Below, one piece after another: positions 26,001-36,620 of a stretch of 64,000 nucleotides of DNA; the first letter of the stretch is position 1, and every line of letters begins with the position of its first letter. Position numbers and translations under genes: made by a program. This stretch comes from Trichinella spiralis (taxonomy: Eukaryota > Nematoda > Enoplea > Trichinellida > Trichinellidae): the NCBI GenBank assembly GCA_000181795.3, contig CM012953.1:3991923-4055922 (forward strand), given 5' to 3'. The notes beneath the pieces are model-generated. The model was not told the origin of the DNA, made no database searches, and worked only from the letters and a program-made list of their open reading frames with translations.

Positions 26001-26882
26001 ATGACAGCATTACATCCAATTTGCCGACTAATTAAATAACAAGAAGAAAAGCAATTGGAAATAGATTCTTTTTGCTCATTTAAAATAATTTTCGAACGTA
26101 TACTATCAACAGTAGGACGTCTTTCAATGATGAATGTTCTATTCAGAATTTCAATTTGAAGTGAAATGAAAGTTCCACCAAAAGTTAACATTGAATGATT
26201 CCCAATTTCATGTAAATGTAATGAGCCTAAAAAATAAATTTTCATAGTTTTAAAAAGTTTTTTTTATTTATATTTTTTGCTTTAAAAATGTGCATTATAT
26301 AAGCTTATTTTTAAAAAACTTACAAAAATTGTGAATAAAATCTGAACTGTGACAAAAATATGGTTGTATCAATTAGCAATTCAGTAAGTATTAACTAAAA
26401 AATAATTCTAGCAAATAATCATTTTCACAAATAAATATGCAAAATGCAAAAAAAAATTGAAAAACCCATAACCTTTCTTGCATCCATTAACGTGTATAAT
26501 ATTAAGATTGTCGTACGGCGTTTCTGGTGTAGTGGAATTTTTGTGCAGAGCAAACAAATAGCATTTCATAATAGTTTGAAAGTATTTTACAGCATTGCAT
26601 TTCTTTTCTGGACGTAGTAAATTGCATATTATTATGCATTCTTCTAATGATTTGCCTAATACCGTATGCGTTTCATAAGACTGTAACGAGCTACTACTCA
26701 CTTTTTGTTTATCAAGTTCGCATGTCATCTGGAAACTGTTGAGATATGCGGAAAAAAGGATACCTCTGCATTGCTTAATTTAAAATAATTTGGCTGTATT
26801 TTTATTTTCATAATAAAATGCGAAATTCAGTTACCAGAAGTTGAGTAAGTATCCCAATCATAAAACAATATAGTGTGAACAT
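23046..26882 (-). CDS. Secreted four-PAN/apple-module protein, copy A
   Basis: Six exons (26835..26882, 26473..26773, 25885..26226, 25702..25785, 23590..23958, 23046..23389) join in frame to 495 residues. Exon 1 is a hydrophobic signal peptide (MFTLYCFMIGILTQLL). Exons 2, 3, 5 and 6 each encode a PAN/apple-like module with the pattern C...C-x3-C...C-(N/A)A-(V/I)-x-Y...C-x-L; exon 4 is a 28-residue linker containing SYELCAQSR. Every internal junction after exon 1 is phase 1, so modules are exchangeable. The tail is CEPGTLVDEILDF. There is no membrane segment, so secretion is inferred. Exon 5 also has an in-frame acceptor 39 bases further in (start 23919), which gives 482 residues. PAN modules bind proteins or carbohydrates; the ligand is unknown. 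Intron 4 holds a Tigger relic. Confidence 0.8.
24836..25616 (+). mobile_element. Degenerate Tigger/pogo-type DNA transposon
   Basis: 781 bases flanked by TA at 24834 and 25617, with terminal inverted repeats reading CAGTGAAACTCCGATTATCC at the left and its imperfect complement at the right. Inside, broken frames resemble a Tigger/CENP-B transposase N-terminus: MSTTRKRKVLSL, then VERGESLRKITESFGVG, then a second HTH piece with FKSQHGIREL. Stops and frameshifts interrupt it and the catalytic DDE part is absent, so it is dead. It lies in intron 4 of PAN copy A, antisense to that gene. Confidence 0.88.
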
Positions 26883-29516
26883 TTTTTCTTTTCCTAAATG
26901 ATGTATATATTTCTTTAGTAAATGTATATCTGTAAAAGATTTAAAGTTAAAATCATCTCGATGAAATAAAAATATTTCAATTTAATAAATAATTCTGCAG
27001 TATAAAATGCCGTACATAAATAACCTAACTTCAAATTATTTGAGAATATATATATATATATATATATATATTTATTTATTTAACAGTATTACAGTCAAAT
27101 ATTATTTGTAAATTGTTGCCTAATGAAATAACGATGATATTATTAATAATAATGAAAAAAATGAACATATTAAAATGTTAAATTATTATTGTAAAGATAT
27201 CGAAATTAAAAATTTAATAATATATGCATTAAAAATTGGAATTTTATCAATTTTCCAAAATTTTTGAATAGAATGTTGCTATATAGTAAATGATAAATAT
27301 GCTAAGAATAATTTTTAATGAGCTCAATTTGAAAATTAATAAAAATCTGCGATAGATTTAATTAATAAGAAATATTTGCTGATGCTGAAGCATTATTGCC
27401 CATTAATTTAGTAATAGCCATTTTGCTATGAAGTAAATATCATGAATTATAAGAATTTTGCAGACTTTTTATATGAGAACGCTATAATAATTTGAACATC
27501 AGAAAATTTTTTCTATAAATTTGTATAAGCACATTTGGCGCTTGAATACAATCTAATGTAGTGCTTTTTATTCACAAAACAGAAAATAAATATTTTTAAA
27601 TTGTAATTATCATTCAAATGCATTTTGATTCTCGCTTGCATCTATATTTAAAATTTAATAATTTTAACAAAAATGAAGTTTGTTGTGTTTACAAAATTAT
27701 GAATTGGAAATAAATTCAAAGCAATTTTAAGTTTGAACATCACTATATAATTTGCAATTCTTAATTTTTACTCTATGATAAGCAGACAATGCAGGATTTA
27801 CATTTATGCTTGACCCTTATATCTTAATGAATTTATTTAAAATCAGCATAAGAAGCATTCCATTTTTGTAAATTTGTGCAACCATTCAATGACAGCTTGA
27901 AGTCTTAAAGTTAAGCAGCAAATCAAAGAAAACAAAAACGCTATGAAATGCCAATATTCTTGGCAAACAAGCGTGTAAAAGTTGCTTTCTTACTGAAATC
28001 AGGTACAAGATTGTGTCACTGTGTAGAGATATGCAAAATGCAGGTTGCCCGAAGAATTTGTTTTCGTTTTGACGATCATTCATGGCATAGAGATAGTTAT
28101 CAAGGAAATGACAAAATGCATAACGAATTATACAATTATTTAGTTGGCAGAATGCTTAAGCAGAAGTCAAAATGTCAAAATTACACAACTGAAAAGAATG
28201 GTATACTAACTAAGATTGGAATACTGTACGTGAATCAGCATCTGACAAAAGTACATGTAATGGTAATAACAACATAAACATTGAAATCTTTGAAAAGTAT
28301 AAAAAATTTATTTTCCATTATCTCACATGTGGACATTAAGAAGAAGCCATAGCATGCAACCTGAAAAGAATAAAATTACTTCAAAATAATTGCCAAATAT
28401 AAAAGCCAGTGTATAAGCTGAAAAGGAATAAACAGACAGCTAATGCAGCAATTATTTAACGAAATATGCATGTGGATAGTTAATGAAGCATGTAAGAGCT
28501 CTATCGGCTAAACTGACCATAAGTACGAAGTGATTTTACTAATGGAGTATTTGTGCCAATGTGGAAGCAAATGAATGCTGCTTCTAAAGTAAAAGAATTA
28601 CTGCTGCAAGCTAACCACTCAGAATGAGAATGAATTACTACTTTGCTTACTGTTTTTAATGACGTAAAAAATTTTTCAAATAAAAATAAAAAGGCTCATA
28701 GATTTATTGCAGTTTTTGAAAAAGTTTCCACAAAGGAACTGTAAAAAATAAAATTTACAAATAAGCAATTCGAACCATTTGACGTGATACTGAATTTCTT
28801 TTATAAACTACTGTTTAATGGCAACTTGAATTGAATTAAAAAGGTTTAATGCAGGTTTTGATATTTTCATTTTTTGGAGAACTTTCATAAGCAATAATTA
28901 ATTCCTTTTAGAATGCTATTGCAGGTTTACTCGAAAAAATGTTTTCCAAACATGCAACTTGTAAATGGCTAAGCAAATAAATTTTCAATGCTGTTGGTGT
29001 GCGACGCTGTTAATTGCAAAACCCAAAAACTATGTGAAAGAAACTGTTTTAATTATACTATTTAGTAAGAATCTCATGTAAGCTGTAAAATTTTAATCAT
29101 GGATATAAAGGGAATAATTCACAAGTATTATCTAAAAATTCAGATTTCAAATAAAAAACGGGGGTCATGTGTTATGAATCATAATTAAAGTTGAATTTAA
29201 TAAATGAAGTTGATAGATGATGTTAAAACTTGAAAAGCAGAAGCAGTTGCATATATATAATCAGCTATGAGAATGCTTTGTCAATGTCTGCCATTTTAGC
29301 ATTGTGGAGAAGTATTACACACTGATTAGAAAAAATAAATTAAAAAGATATGTGCAAAAACATAGACTGAAGTTTAGGCATAGTACAAATTAAAGAACCA
29401 TAAATGAATAATGAAATTATAAATTGTACCTTTCTACAGAACAGATTGCAAGATATTTTAAACGCTGACATGAGGATTAACTGCTAATTAGTTGAATAAT
29501 TTTAATTCAGACTAAT
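26883..29516. other. Spacer between PAN copies A and B
   Basis: Promoter side of copy A and 3' side of copy B. A TA run lies at about 27043-27070. Its sequence is homologous to the B-C spacer over most of its length, for example 28400-29400 against 34400-35390. It keeps apparent unoccupied sites for three insertions found in the B-C spacer: near 27790, at 27959-27962 and at 29413-29420. The open frame at 27948..28277 on plus is not conserved as coding in the other spacer. Confidence 0.6.
26893..26950 (-). promoter_or_regulatory. Conserved acceptor-like 5' leader of copy A
   Basis: Upstream of the ATG the minus strand reads CATCATTTAG|GAAAAG..., with the AG at 26894-26895. The same CATTTAG block precedes the ATG in copies B (AG at 32381-32382), C (39414-39415) and D (44144-44145). 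A shared upstream block around GATGATTTTA precedes it in A, B and C. It suits a trans-splice or 5' UTR splice acceptor. Confidence 0.5.
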
Positions 29517-32369
29517 TCAAAAATCTAGTATTTCATCAACCAATGTTCCCGGTTCACAGAACAAAATTTCAGCAAAAAGCGACTGCGATTCTATATTATA
29601 AATTTCATGGTTCAATTCTTGCCGCAATAAAGTACACTGCTTTTTCAGTGTGTACTTAATGGCCAAACATATGTATGAAGTATACCTAATCCGACAAGCG
29701 TAAATGCAAGATTTTATGTTTTCAACATTTTCAAAAGTTTCAGTTGGGCTAAAACCACTTAATTGAGTTGTATTATGGAATTCCAGGACGCAAATTTCGC
29801 CAGTTTTTTGTAGATAATATCGCACGGGGGGAGGATTGTGTTTTCGTTCATTCTGTCGATCTAAAACGTAAAATACTGAACTGAAATTTCTCCATAATAT
29901 TTGATGTAAAATGCAAAAAGTAACTTCAAAAAAGTAATACGGGCTTTGATTTTAAGACAGAAATATAATTAAGCTTAAAAACGGATACTTTAAAATTAGT
30001 TTTTGGCAGTTGCAAAAATGAAATGTCAAGATTTCAGTATTATCAAACAATGAAGCTAGAGACAATAAATTATAAAAAATATAATAATAATCAATCTCAC
30101 CTGCGTGGCAATTCAAAAGTTCAACTAAATTGCTTTTATGGTTAACAAAACGTACGTTGCTTCCTTGGACATTTCTTTTTAGCAATTCGCATTTATAATT
30201 ATGCCTTGAATATATAATCGAACAATAGGAAAGATAACGAAGCCATGGTCGACAGAAATGTAGGCATCTGTTTACTGATCGAACGTTTGATATTATTTGA
30301 ACGCTTGTCACATTTTCGATCTTTCTGTCATGAATTATGTTCACTTTACAAATTTCCAAGTATCTGTACAAATGAACGTGTGATTCCCTTGAAATTCGTT
30401 CCGCTTGTTCTACACTTGGACCACTTACTCTTTTAAAATCTAATTGCAATATTTTTAATTCACATGGTGCTTAAATTTATTTTGAATTTCATTTTTGAAA
30501 ACAAAGTTAGCATGTTTTTAAGAAAAAGTAATAAATTATGCAGTTTTTCCTATGGATGATAATTAAACATTTTATAATATTGTACGCATGGTAGAATCTT
30601 TAATAAATTAAATACAGCGGTGAAATTTTTTTCAGCATATTAAGTCTAATTTATTACACTTTTGATTCGATATTTCTTAAATATATATAAACATAAATAT
30701 AAATATAGTGAACCGCATTATGCAATATTAAGTGGTACGGTTAAAGCTATTTAATATTTGAAAAAACTGCATGCTAATTTATGAAAAGTTGTTGCATTGA
30801 TTACATCTGCGGTTCATTAGTAAAAATGAATTTTAATATAAATCTGCACTAGCTACCGTTATTATATGTTTTCAAAAACTGGATGTCAAAATTTCTGTAA
30901 ATCTTCTAATTAAAAGTTTAATTAGAAGTGATTTGTATTAATATTTCTGTTCAAGTATTGTTTAAACCTTATTTTCTTAATGGCAATGATATTTCTGATT
31001 GAAATATCGACTAATCTGACAATTTTCAAATGAGTTACATAATAATTCAAATTGAAATAATTATTTAAATTATTTCTTTTTTTCAAAGAATTTTTATTAA
31101 TTGCAATTTTTTAAAAGGGAATAATATACGGACTTACCTGTTGCAGCGTGACATTCTGCGCACAGTTCGTATGATATATTGTCCGTAGCTTCTATTACTA
31201 TTGAATTTACTTTGACATCCCCTAAGAATAAAGAACATTTGATCATAAAAATTAGTATCAATATTGAAATATCTTCTGTGTCTTCTTGCAACATCCTCAC
31301 AAATAAATATCATACTGGGCAAAATAAGATGCAGAAGAAACATCAATGCCATCCCATGATGTGTAAAGGTGATTGGAGGTGTGGGTGTCCCATGCTTCAA
31401 TAGTGTACATAAGCTTGCTTTAGGATTATAAATTACTGCATTGCATCCCGTTTGCCATCTCTTCACATAACAAGTAATGATGCAATCAGAAAGAAACTTT
31501 TTTTTACCAGTTTCAATAATTTTCGAACTTATGCTATCAACAATAGGTCGTTCTTCAATAATGAATGTTTTATTCAGAATTTCTGTTTGCAGGGATATAA
31601 AAGTTCCCCCAAGAACCAACTCTGAATAATTTTCAACTTCGTGCAAATAATGTGAGCCTAAAATACATTTTTGTTTTTCTTAAAGTTATTTTTTAAAAAA
31701 ATATATGTAAAACTTTAAATAAGCATCTTATTTAAGCTTATTCTTGAGCACTTACATACACGTTGTAATCAAGATTAATTTTAATTCAAAATAATTCAAA
31801 AATTGAGTACAAAAGTAGTGGAGGAACATCTCATCATAACGAAAATTTAATTTTGTTAACTGTCAATTTGAAAACCATTAATTGAGATATAATTATAGCA
31901 AATTAAGCTTTTCTCAAAGAATTATGCGAAATGTGAAATAGCAGAAAAAAGTGATTTACCTTCCGAGCATCCATAAATAAATATAACATCATGAGATTCA
32001 TGTTGTGTTTCTGTTGGTTTGGAAATTATGTGCCCAACAAGCAAATAGCACTTCATAAGACTCTGGGAGTATTTTATAGCATTGCATTTATTTGCAGGAA
32101 GAAGCAAATTGCACATTAGTATGCATTCATTGAATGATTTGCTCCATACCTTCCGCATTTCATAGAGCCGTAACGAGCTGTTATCCACTTTCAACTGATC
32201 AAGTACGCATGTCATCTGGACCTCTTTAACATATAAAGCAAACGGAATACTTTTGCATTGCTTAATTTAAACGAATTTTTATTTATTTTTTGTTTCATAA
32301 TCAAATACAAAATGCATTTACCCAAAGCTGCATAAGTATCGCAATCAGAAAAAAATTCTGTGCAAACAT
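29517..32369 (-). CDS. Secreted four-PAN/apple-module protein, copy B
   Basis: Six exons (32322..32369, 31960..32260, 31316..31657, 31138..31221, 30101..30469, 29517..29860) with the same exon lengths as copy A give 495 residues. The signal peptide is MFAQNFFLIAILMQLW. PAN module 1 begins at MTCVLDQLKV with ECILMCNLL and KCNAIKY; module 2 has GCNAVIYNPKASLCTLLKHG; the linker has SYELCAECHA, with one more Cys than copy A; module 3 has CLHFCRPWLR; module 4 has IKSCIYACRI. The tail CEPGTLVDEILDF is identical to copy A. Exon 5 also has an internal acceptor ATTAG 30 bases in (start 30439), which gives 485 residues. No damage is seen. A secreted role is inferred from the leader and the paired cysteines; the ligand is unknown. 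Confidence 0.8.
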
Positions 32370-33292
32370 TTTTCTTATTCCTAAATGATGCACATAGTTC
32401 TTTAATAATAATATCTGAGAATGATTTAAGGCTAAAATCATCTTTACAAAATAAAAATATCGTAATATAATTAATAATTCTACTGTTGCAACATATCGTA
32501 TATATATATATTTATTTATTTATTCATATTTATTTATTTGCTTATTTATTTATTCATTCATTTATTATTCGATTATATATATCTGTATTACAGGTAAATT
32601 TCATTTTAAGATTGTTACATGAATAAAGCAGGATAGTATTATCAGTAATTATGAAGAGAACTTTACTAAAATGTCTAATTTTCACTGGAGCCATATTACA
32701 ATAAAAAATTTAATGATTTAAACTTAACCAAATGAATATTTGTCAAACTGCTGAAATCGTTGAAAGAAACGTTCCGTTAAGTAAATTATAATTATCCCAA
32801 GATGGAAAATTTATACATGGTTAATTTTAAAATTTTAATGAGATCTCTGTTAAATTTCACTCTGAAAAAATATTTGCTGACGATGATACATAATTGGTTA
32901 TTAATTGGTAATTGCCATTTTACAGCAAAAATATTATAGAAGATATGTCATGATTTATTTAACTTTAATTTCAGAAGGCTCTGTCATAACGAATTTGATT
33001 TTGAAAAATTTCAGTAAACATCTAGAAGCACATGCTTGCTGCTAGAATAAAATCCAATGTTGTGCTTTTTATTCAGAAAATAAATGAGGAATATTTTCTT
33101 ATTGTAATTATAATTAAAACTTATTTTGCTTTCCATTTGCACATACGTGTGAAACTTCATAATTATAACAATGATGAAATTTGAATGCGCTTAAAAGTTA
33201 TCAATTGGAAATAAATCAAAAACAACTTAATTTGGAATATTATTACATAATTTGAAATTCTTAATTTTTACTCTTCGACAAAATGACAAATG

Positions 33293-33529
33293 CTGGCATA
33301 CCCCGCTTAACGCTGTATCGCTGTTGTTTTAGCATGCCACGTGAGTCATTTTTCTTTAAAGGTAAATATTCAAATTTTAAATATTTCAAATAAGTTTTGT
33401 TGTATATATTTTGACTTAAACTGGAACCGATGTACTATAAGCGCATGCTATAACGATCCCGTACAACGCCGCTTTGCTTAACGCTCTTTTTTCTGGAACT
33501 GACCGAGAGCGTTAATCAGGGTATGCCTG
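33293..33529. mobile_element. MITE of about 237 bases
   Basis: Terminal inverted repeats: the left end reads CTGGCATACCCCGCTTAACG and the right end, complemented, reads CAGGCATACCCTGATTAACG. TA follows the right end; the left flank is TG, so the target duplication has one change or is not exact. No coding content. The TIRs suggest a Tc1/mariner-like superfamily, which is not proven. Confidence 0.75.
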
Positions 33530-33723
33530 TATTTTCTATTTTACATTTATACAAACATTGTGAAGTTTTATGAATTTACTTAAACAGTGCAGCAGATGCA
33601 TATTCCACTTCTAGAGCTTTGTGTAACTATTAACTGATACTACGCTGTTAATAAGGCTGCATGTTAAAGTAAAATTTTAAATCAAAGGCCACAAAAACGT
33701 CAGATGCTATGTTAATATGCTTG

Positions 33724-33947
33724 TGTAGCGCTCGTCGGCGCTACGTGATTTCCGACCATCGCGAGAGGTTAAGAGTTTATTAGACAAAGCACAAAACAGC
33801 AAAAACAACAATGACAAAATAAGAAAAACAGAATAGCAGTAGCACCGCACACAATCACCGGTTTCCGACTTGGCGTCCCCTACTGTCGATGTCCTACAAA
33901 AACATCGGCGTGATGTGCAGGTGCAATTATGTTCCACCGTCGTCACA
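33724..33947 (-). mobile_element. Solo LTR
   Basis: 224 bases. On minus it starts TGTGACGACGG and ends GCGCTACA (TG...CA). It contains an AATAAA poly(A) signal about 50 bases from the end and is bounded on both sides by CTTG (33720-33723 and 33948-33951), a four-base target duplication. It is much GC-richer than its surroundings. No internal retrotransposon genes adjoin it, so it is a recombined remnant. The LTR family (gypsy or BEL) is not determined. Confidence 0.8.
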
Positions 33948-35560
33948 CTTGTTTTGTCAAGCAAGTCATCTAAGAGATGTTTTCTCACTGAAATTGAGGG
34001 CGTTATTGTGCCACCGCTACTGATATCTCAAAAATGGTGGTTATCTCAAGAATTTGTATTCATTTCAACGGGAGCTCATGAAAAAGAGATGGTTTTAAAA
34101 GAAAAGAAAAGATCTTATGCAATGGAATATAGAATTACTCAGTTGACACAGTCCTTCAACCATAGCCAAATGTAAGCATTTCACCTTCTGAAATGACCAG
34201 AATGAATAGAATCATAAGAAAATCAGTATTTAACAAAAGCACTTGCAGTGACAGCAGAAACAAAACTATTGAGGTTTTAGGAAAGTGCAGATACTTCGTT
34301 TACCATAATCTCGCAAGTATATTAGAAAGCAGCATCCGTACCAAATTACTTGAACCGAGTGAAATTGCTTAAAAAAAGGGCTAAATGCAGCAGCAAATCC
34401 ATAATTCGAAAAAGCATAAATATACTATTAAAACTGCAATTATTCAACGCAACATGATTATGGTTAATTAATGAAACTTGCAACAGCAGTATCGGTTTAG
34501 CCGACAGCAAGTAGAAAGGGATTATACAAACGAAGTATTTGCGCATATGCCACAGTAAATGCATGATGCCTTTATAGTAAACTAAAAATAATGCTCCAAG
34601 TCAACCACCCAGTATGAGATTGAATTACTACCTTGCTTGCCTTTTTTCATGATGCAGAAAAATTTTCAGATGATAATGCCCACCAAATTATTGCAAAATG
34701 TTTGAAAAAGCTTCCACAAAGAAACTGCAAAAAATAAAATTTACAAATAAGCAATTCGAACAATTTGACATGATACTGAATTTTTATATAAACTGCTGTT
34801 TAATGACAATTTGAAATAAATGTTAAGAAGTTTTAATGCAGGTCATGAAATTTTTACTTTTTTGATAACTTTTATTAATTTCTTTTAGAATGCTATTGCA
34901 GGTTTACTTGAACAAATGTTATACGAACATGCTCCTTGTAAATGGCCAAGCAAATAAAATTTCAGTGCTGCTGGTGTGCAACGCTGTTAATTGCAAAAGC
35001 CAAAAACTATCTGAAAGAAAATGTTTTAATTATATTGAATCTCCTGTAAGCTGCCAAATTTCAATCAAAGTTATGAAGGGAATAATTCACAAACATTATT
35101 TAAAAATTATCTTCAAATTTCAAATAGAAAAAGGTGTTCACGTGTTACAAATAATAATTAAAGTTGAGTTTAATAAATGCAGTTGATAAATGATATTAGA
35201 AACTTGAAAAGCAGAAGCAGTTGCTTATGTATAATCAGCTTTGAGAATGTTTGGTCAATGTCTGCCGTTTTTGCATTGTGAAAAAATATTAAGCACTGAT
35301 TAGAAAGAATAAATTAAAGAGATATGCTCAGAAATATAGACTGTATTAGGCATAGGACAAATTAAGTATACGTGAGTAATATATGTAATTATTAGAGCCC
35401 GTATTTTTGAGCACTAAAAAACTCTGAAATAGGCGCAAAACGGCAAAATAAAATTACAAAAAAAGCAGTAAAAAGGCATTTATTTAAAAAAAAGCAAATA
35501 TTTGTATTGCTTAAATATGGTGAAAATGGTACATATATTGCATTAAATGGTTTATCTTGT

Positions 35561-36050
35561 CTAGTTGCACATAAGTGCAAGCATTTTTTTCAAGTTATCT
35601 GGTGCTAAGCTATGTCGTCTGTCTGAAAGAATATACTTTAACTGTGAAAAACTTCTTTCTACCTCAGCTGAGGTCACAGGTGCATATTTGAAGCAAACCG
35701 CAGACTCAATATTCATGCCAATAAGTTGTGCATTGGATTTTCCTTTGAAGACTTTTGCTATGCTTTGTATTTCTTTATGGTCTTTGTTAGCTGAAATCAG
35801 TTTATAGCATTTTCTTTGTATGTCTTCACCTACTTTGCCTGGAATTTTATGAATATTATCGACTACTTTGTCGAAAACTTGTAACTTATCTTTGGGCATT
35901 GAGATTTCACTTTGGGCATTTTGAAGCTTGCGGAAGTAGTAGATCTTGGGTAGGAACGACACAGCAAGCAAAACGTGAGTGAATGAACAGTCAACGGTAG
36001 CAGTCTGGTTTCCTCCCAGCCGTAGAAATTTTGAATGACTGATGGATGAC
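35561..36050 (-). pseudogene. hAT transposase C-terminal dimerisation fragment
   Basis: An open frame of about 160 residues ends with YAPVTSAEVERSFSQLKYIL followed by DRRHSLAPDNLKKMLALMCN, the conserved hAT family dimerisation region. The upstream catalytic part is missing: the frame is cut at 36050 by a nested insertion, and only a short 5' piece of the element remains beyond it. Confidence 0.85.
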
Positions 36051-36369
36051 AACGTTAGTTCAGTTCATCGCTTTTTATTTACTTTTTGTAACAAACAGAA
36101 ATCGTGGGAACCCCTGTTTAGGTTTGTCCAGAAAGAAAGCGATAGCACCTACCGCCAGCGCCACGTAGCGACAGTGGCATAGCGGCAACCCACCCCAAAC
36201 AATTTTTTCCCATCACACCTCAAGCCTGGGTATTGTGTTCTCACCAACGTGCAATATATCTTTATTGAGGAAATATAAAATACACACGCGATTCTTACAA
36301 CATACACACAGAAACTGACTATCTAACTTGTTTCTGGAACTCGTTCTCTACTAGATTTCTTCGTGATAC
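36051..36369 (-). mobile_element. LTR-like insertion nested in the hAT element
   Basis: 319 bases of non-AT-rich sequence between two copies of ATGAC (36046-36050 and 36370-36374). On minus it carries an AATAAA (36261-36266) after a TA-rich segment, as an LTR would. Its termini do not show a clean TG...CA, so exact ends and family are unsettled. Confidence 0.5.
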
Positions 36370-36620
36370 ATGACACTGGGCAAAGTTGAATTTTGCATTG
36401 AATTATAAAAAAAGCTATGTTATGGTAAAATTATCAAAAAAGACATAAAAAGGCAATATTATGGAAAAATTATCAAAAAAGGCAGAAAAAGGCACTTATG
36501 GCATTTATGGCATAATCCGGGGTCCAGTAATTATAAATTGTAACCGGATTCAGAATGGATTGCATGAAATTTTATACGTTCTATTCCGGATTAACTTTAA
36601 TAATTTTAATTCAAAATAAT

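Larger units (their letters stand above)
35393..36526 (-). mobile_element. hAT transposon, internally deleted
   Basis: 1134 bases bounded by a perfect eight-base target duplication GTAATTAT (35385-35392 and 36527-36534), the length typical of hAT. Imperfect terminal inverted repeats begin TAGAGCCCGTATTTTT at the left and TGGACCCCGGATTATG from the right. It encodes only the C-terminal part of the transposase on minus and carries a second insertion inside. Confidence 0.87.
32370..36620. other. Spacer between PAN copies B and C, rich in insertions
   Basis: Homologous to the A-B spacer once three insertions are removed: the MITE at 33293, the solo LTR at 33724 and the hAT element at 35393. A TTTA/TTCA-type microsatellite lies at about 32500-32575. 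Frames such as 33870..34175 (+) and 34890..35186 (+) overlap insertions or non-conserved spacer and are not taken as genes. Confidence 0.6.

Noticed and set aside
27948-28277. 109-codon plus frame in the A-B spacer
   Set aside because: The homologous B-C spacer does not keep the frame and is interrupted there by the solo LTR region.
33707-34175. Frames on both strands around the solo LTR (93 and 101 codons)
   Set aside because: Their open part is the LTR itself plus adjacent spacer; no motif or start/stop logic supports a gene.
34890-35186. 98-codon plus frame with several Cys
   Set aside because: It is in homologous spacer DNA; the A-B counterpart (about 28925-29220) has frame breaks, so it is not coding.
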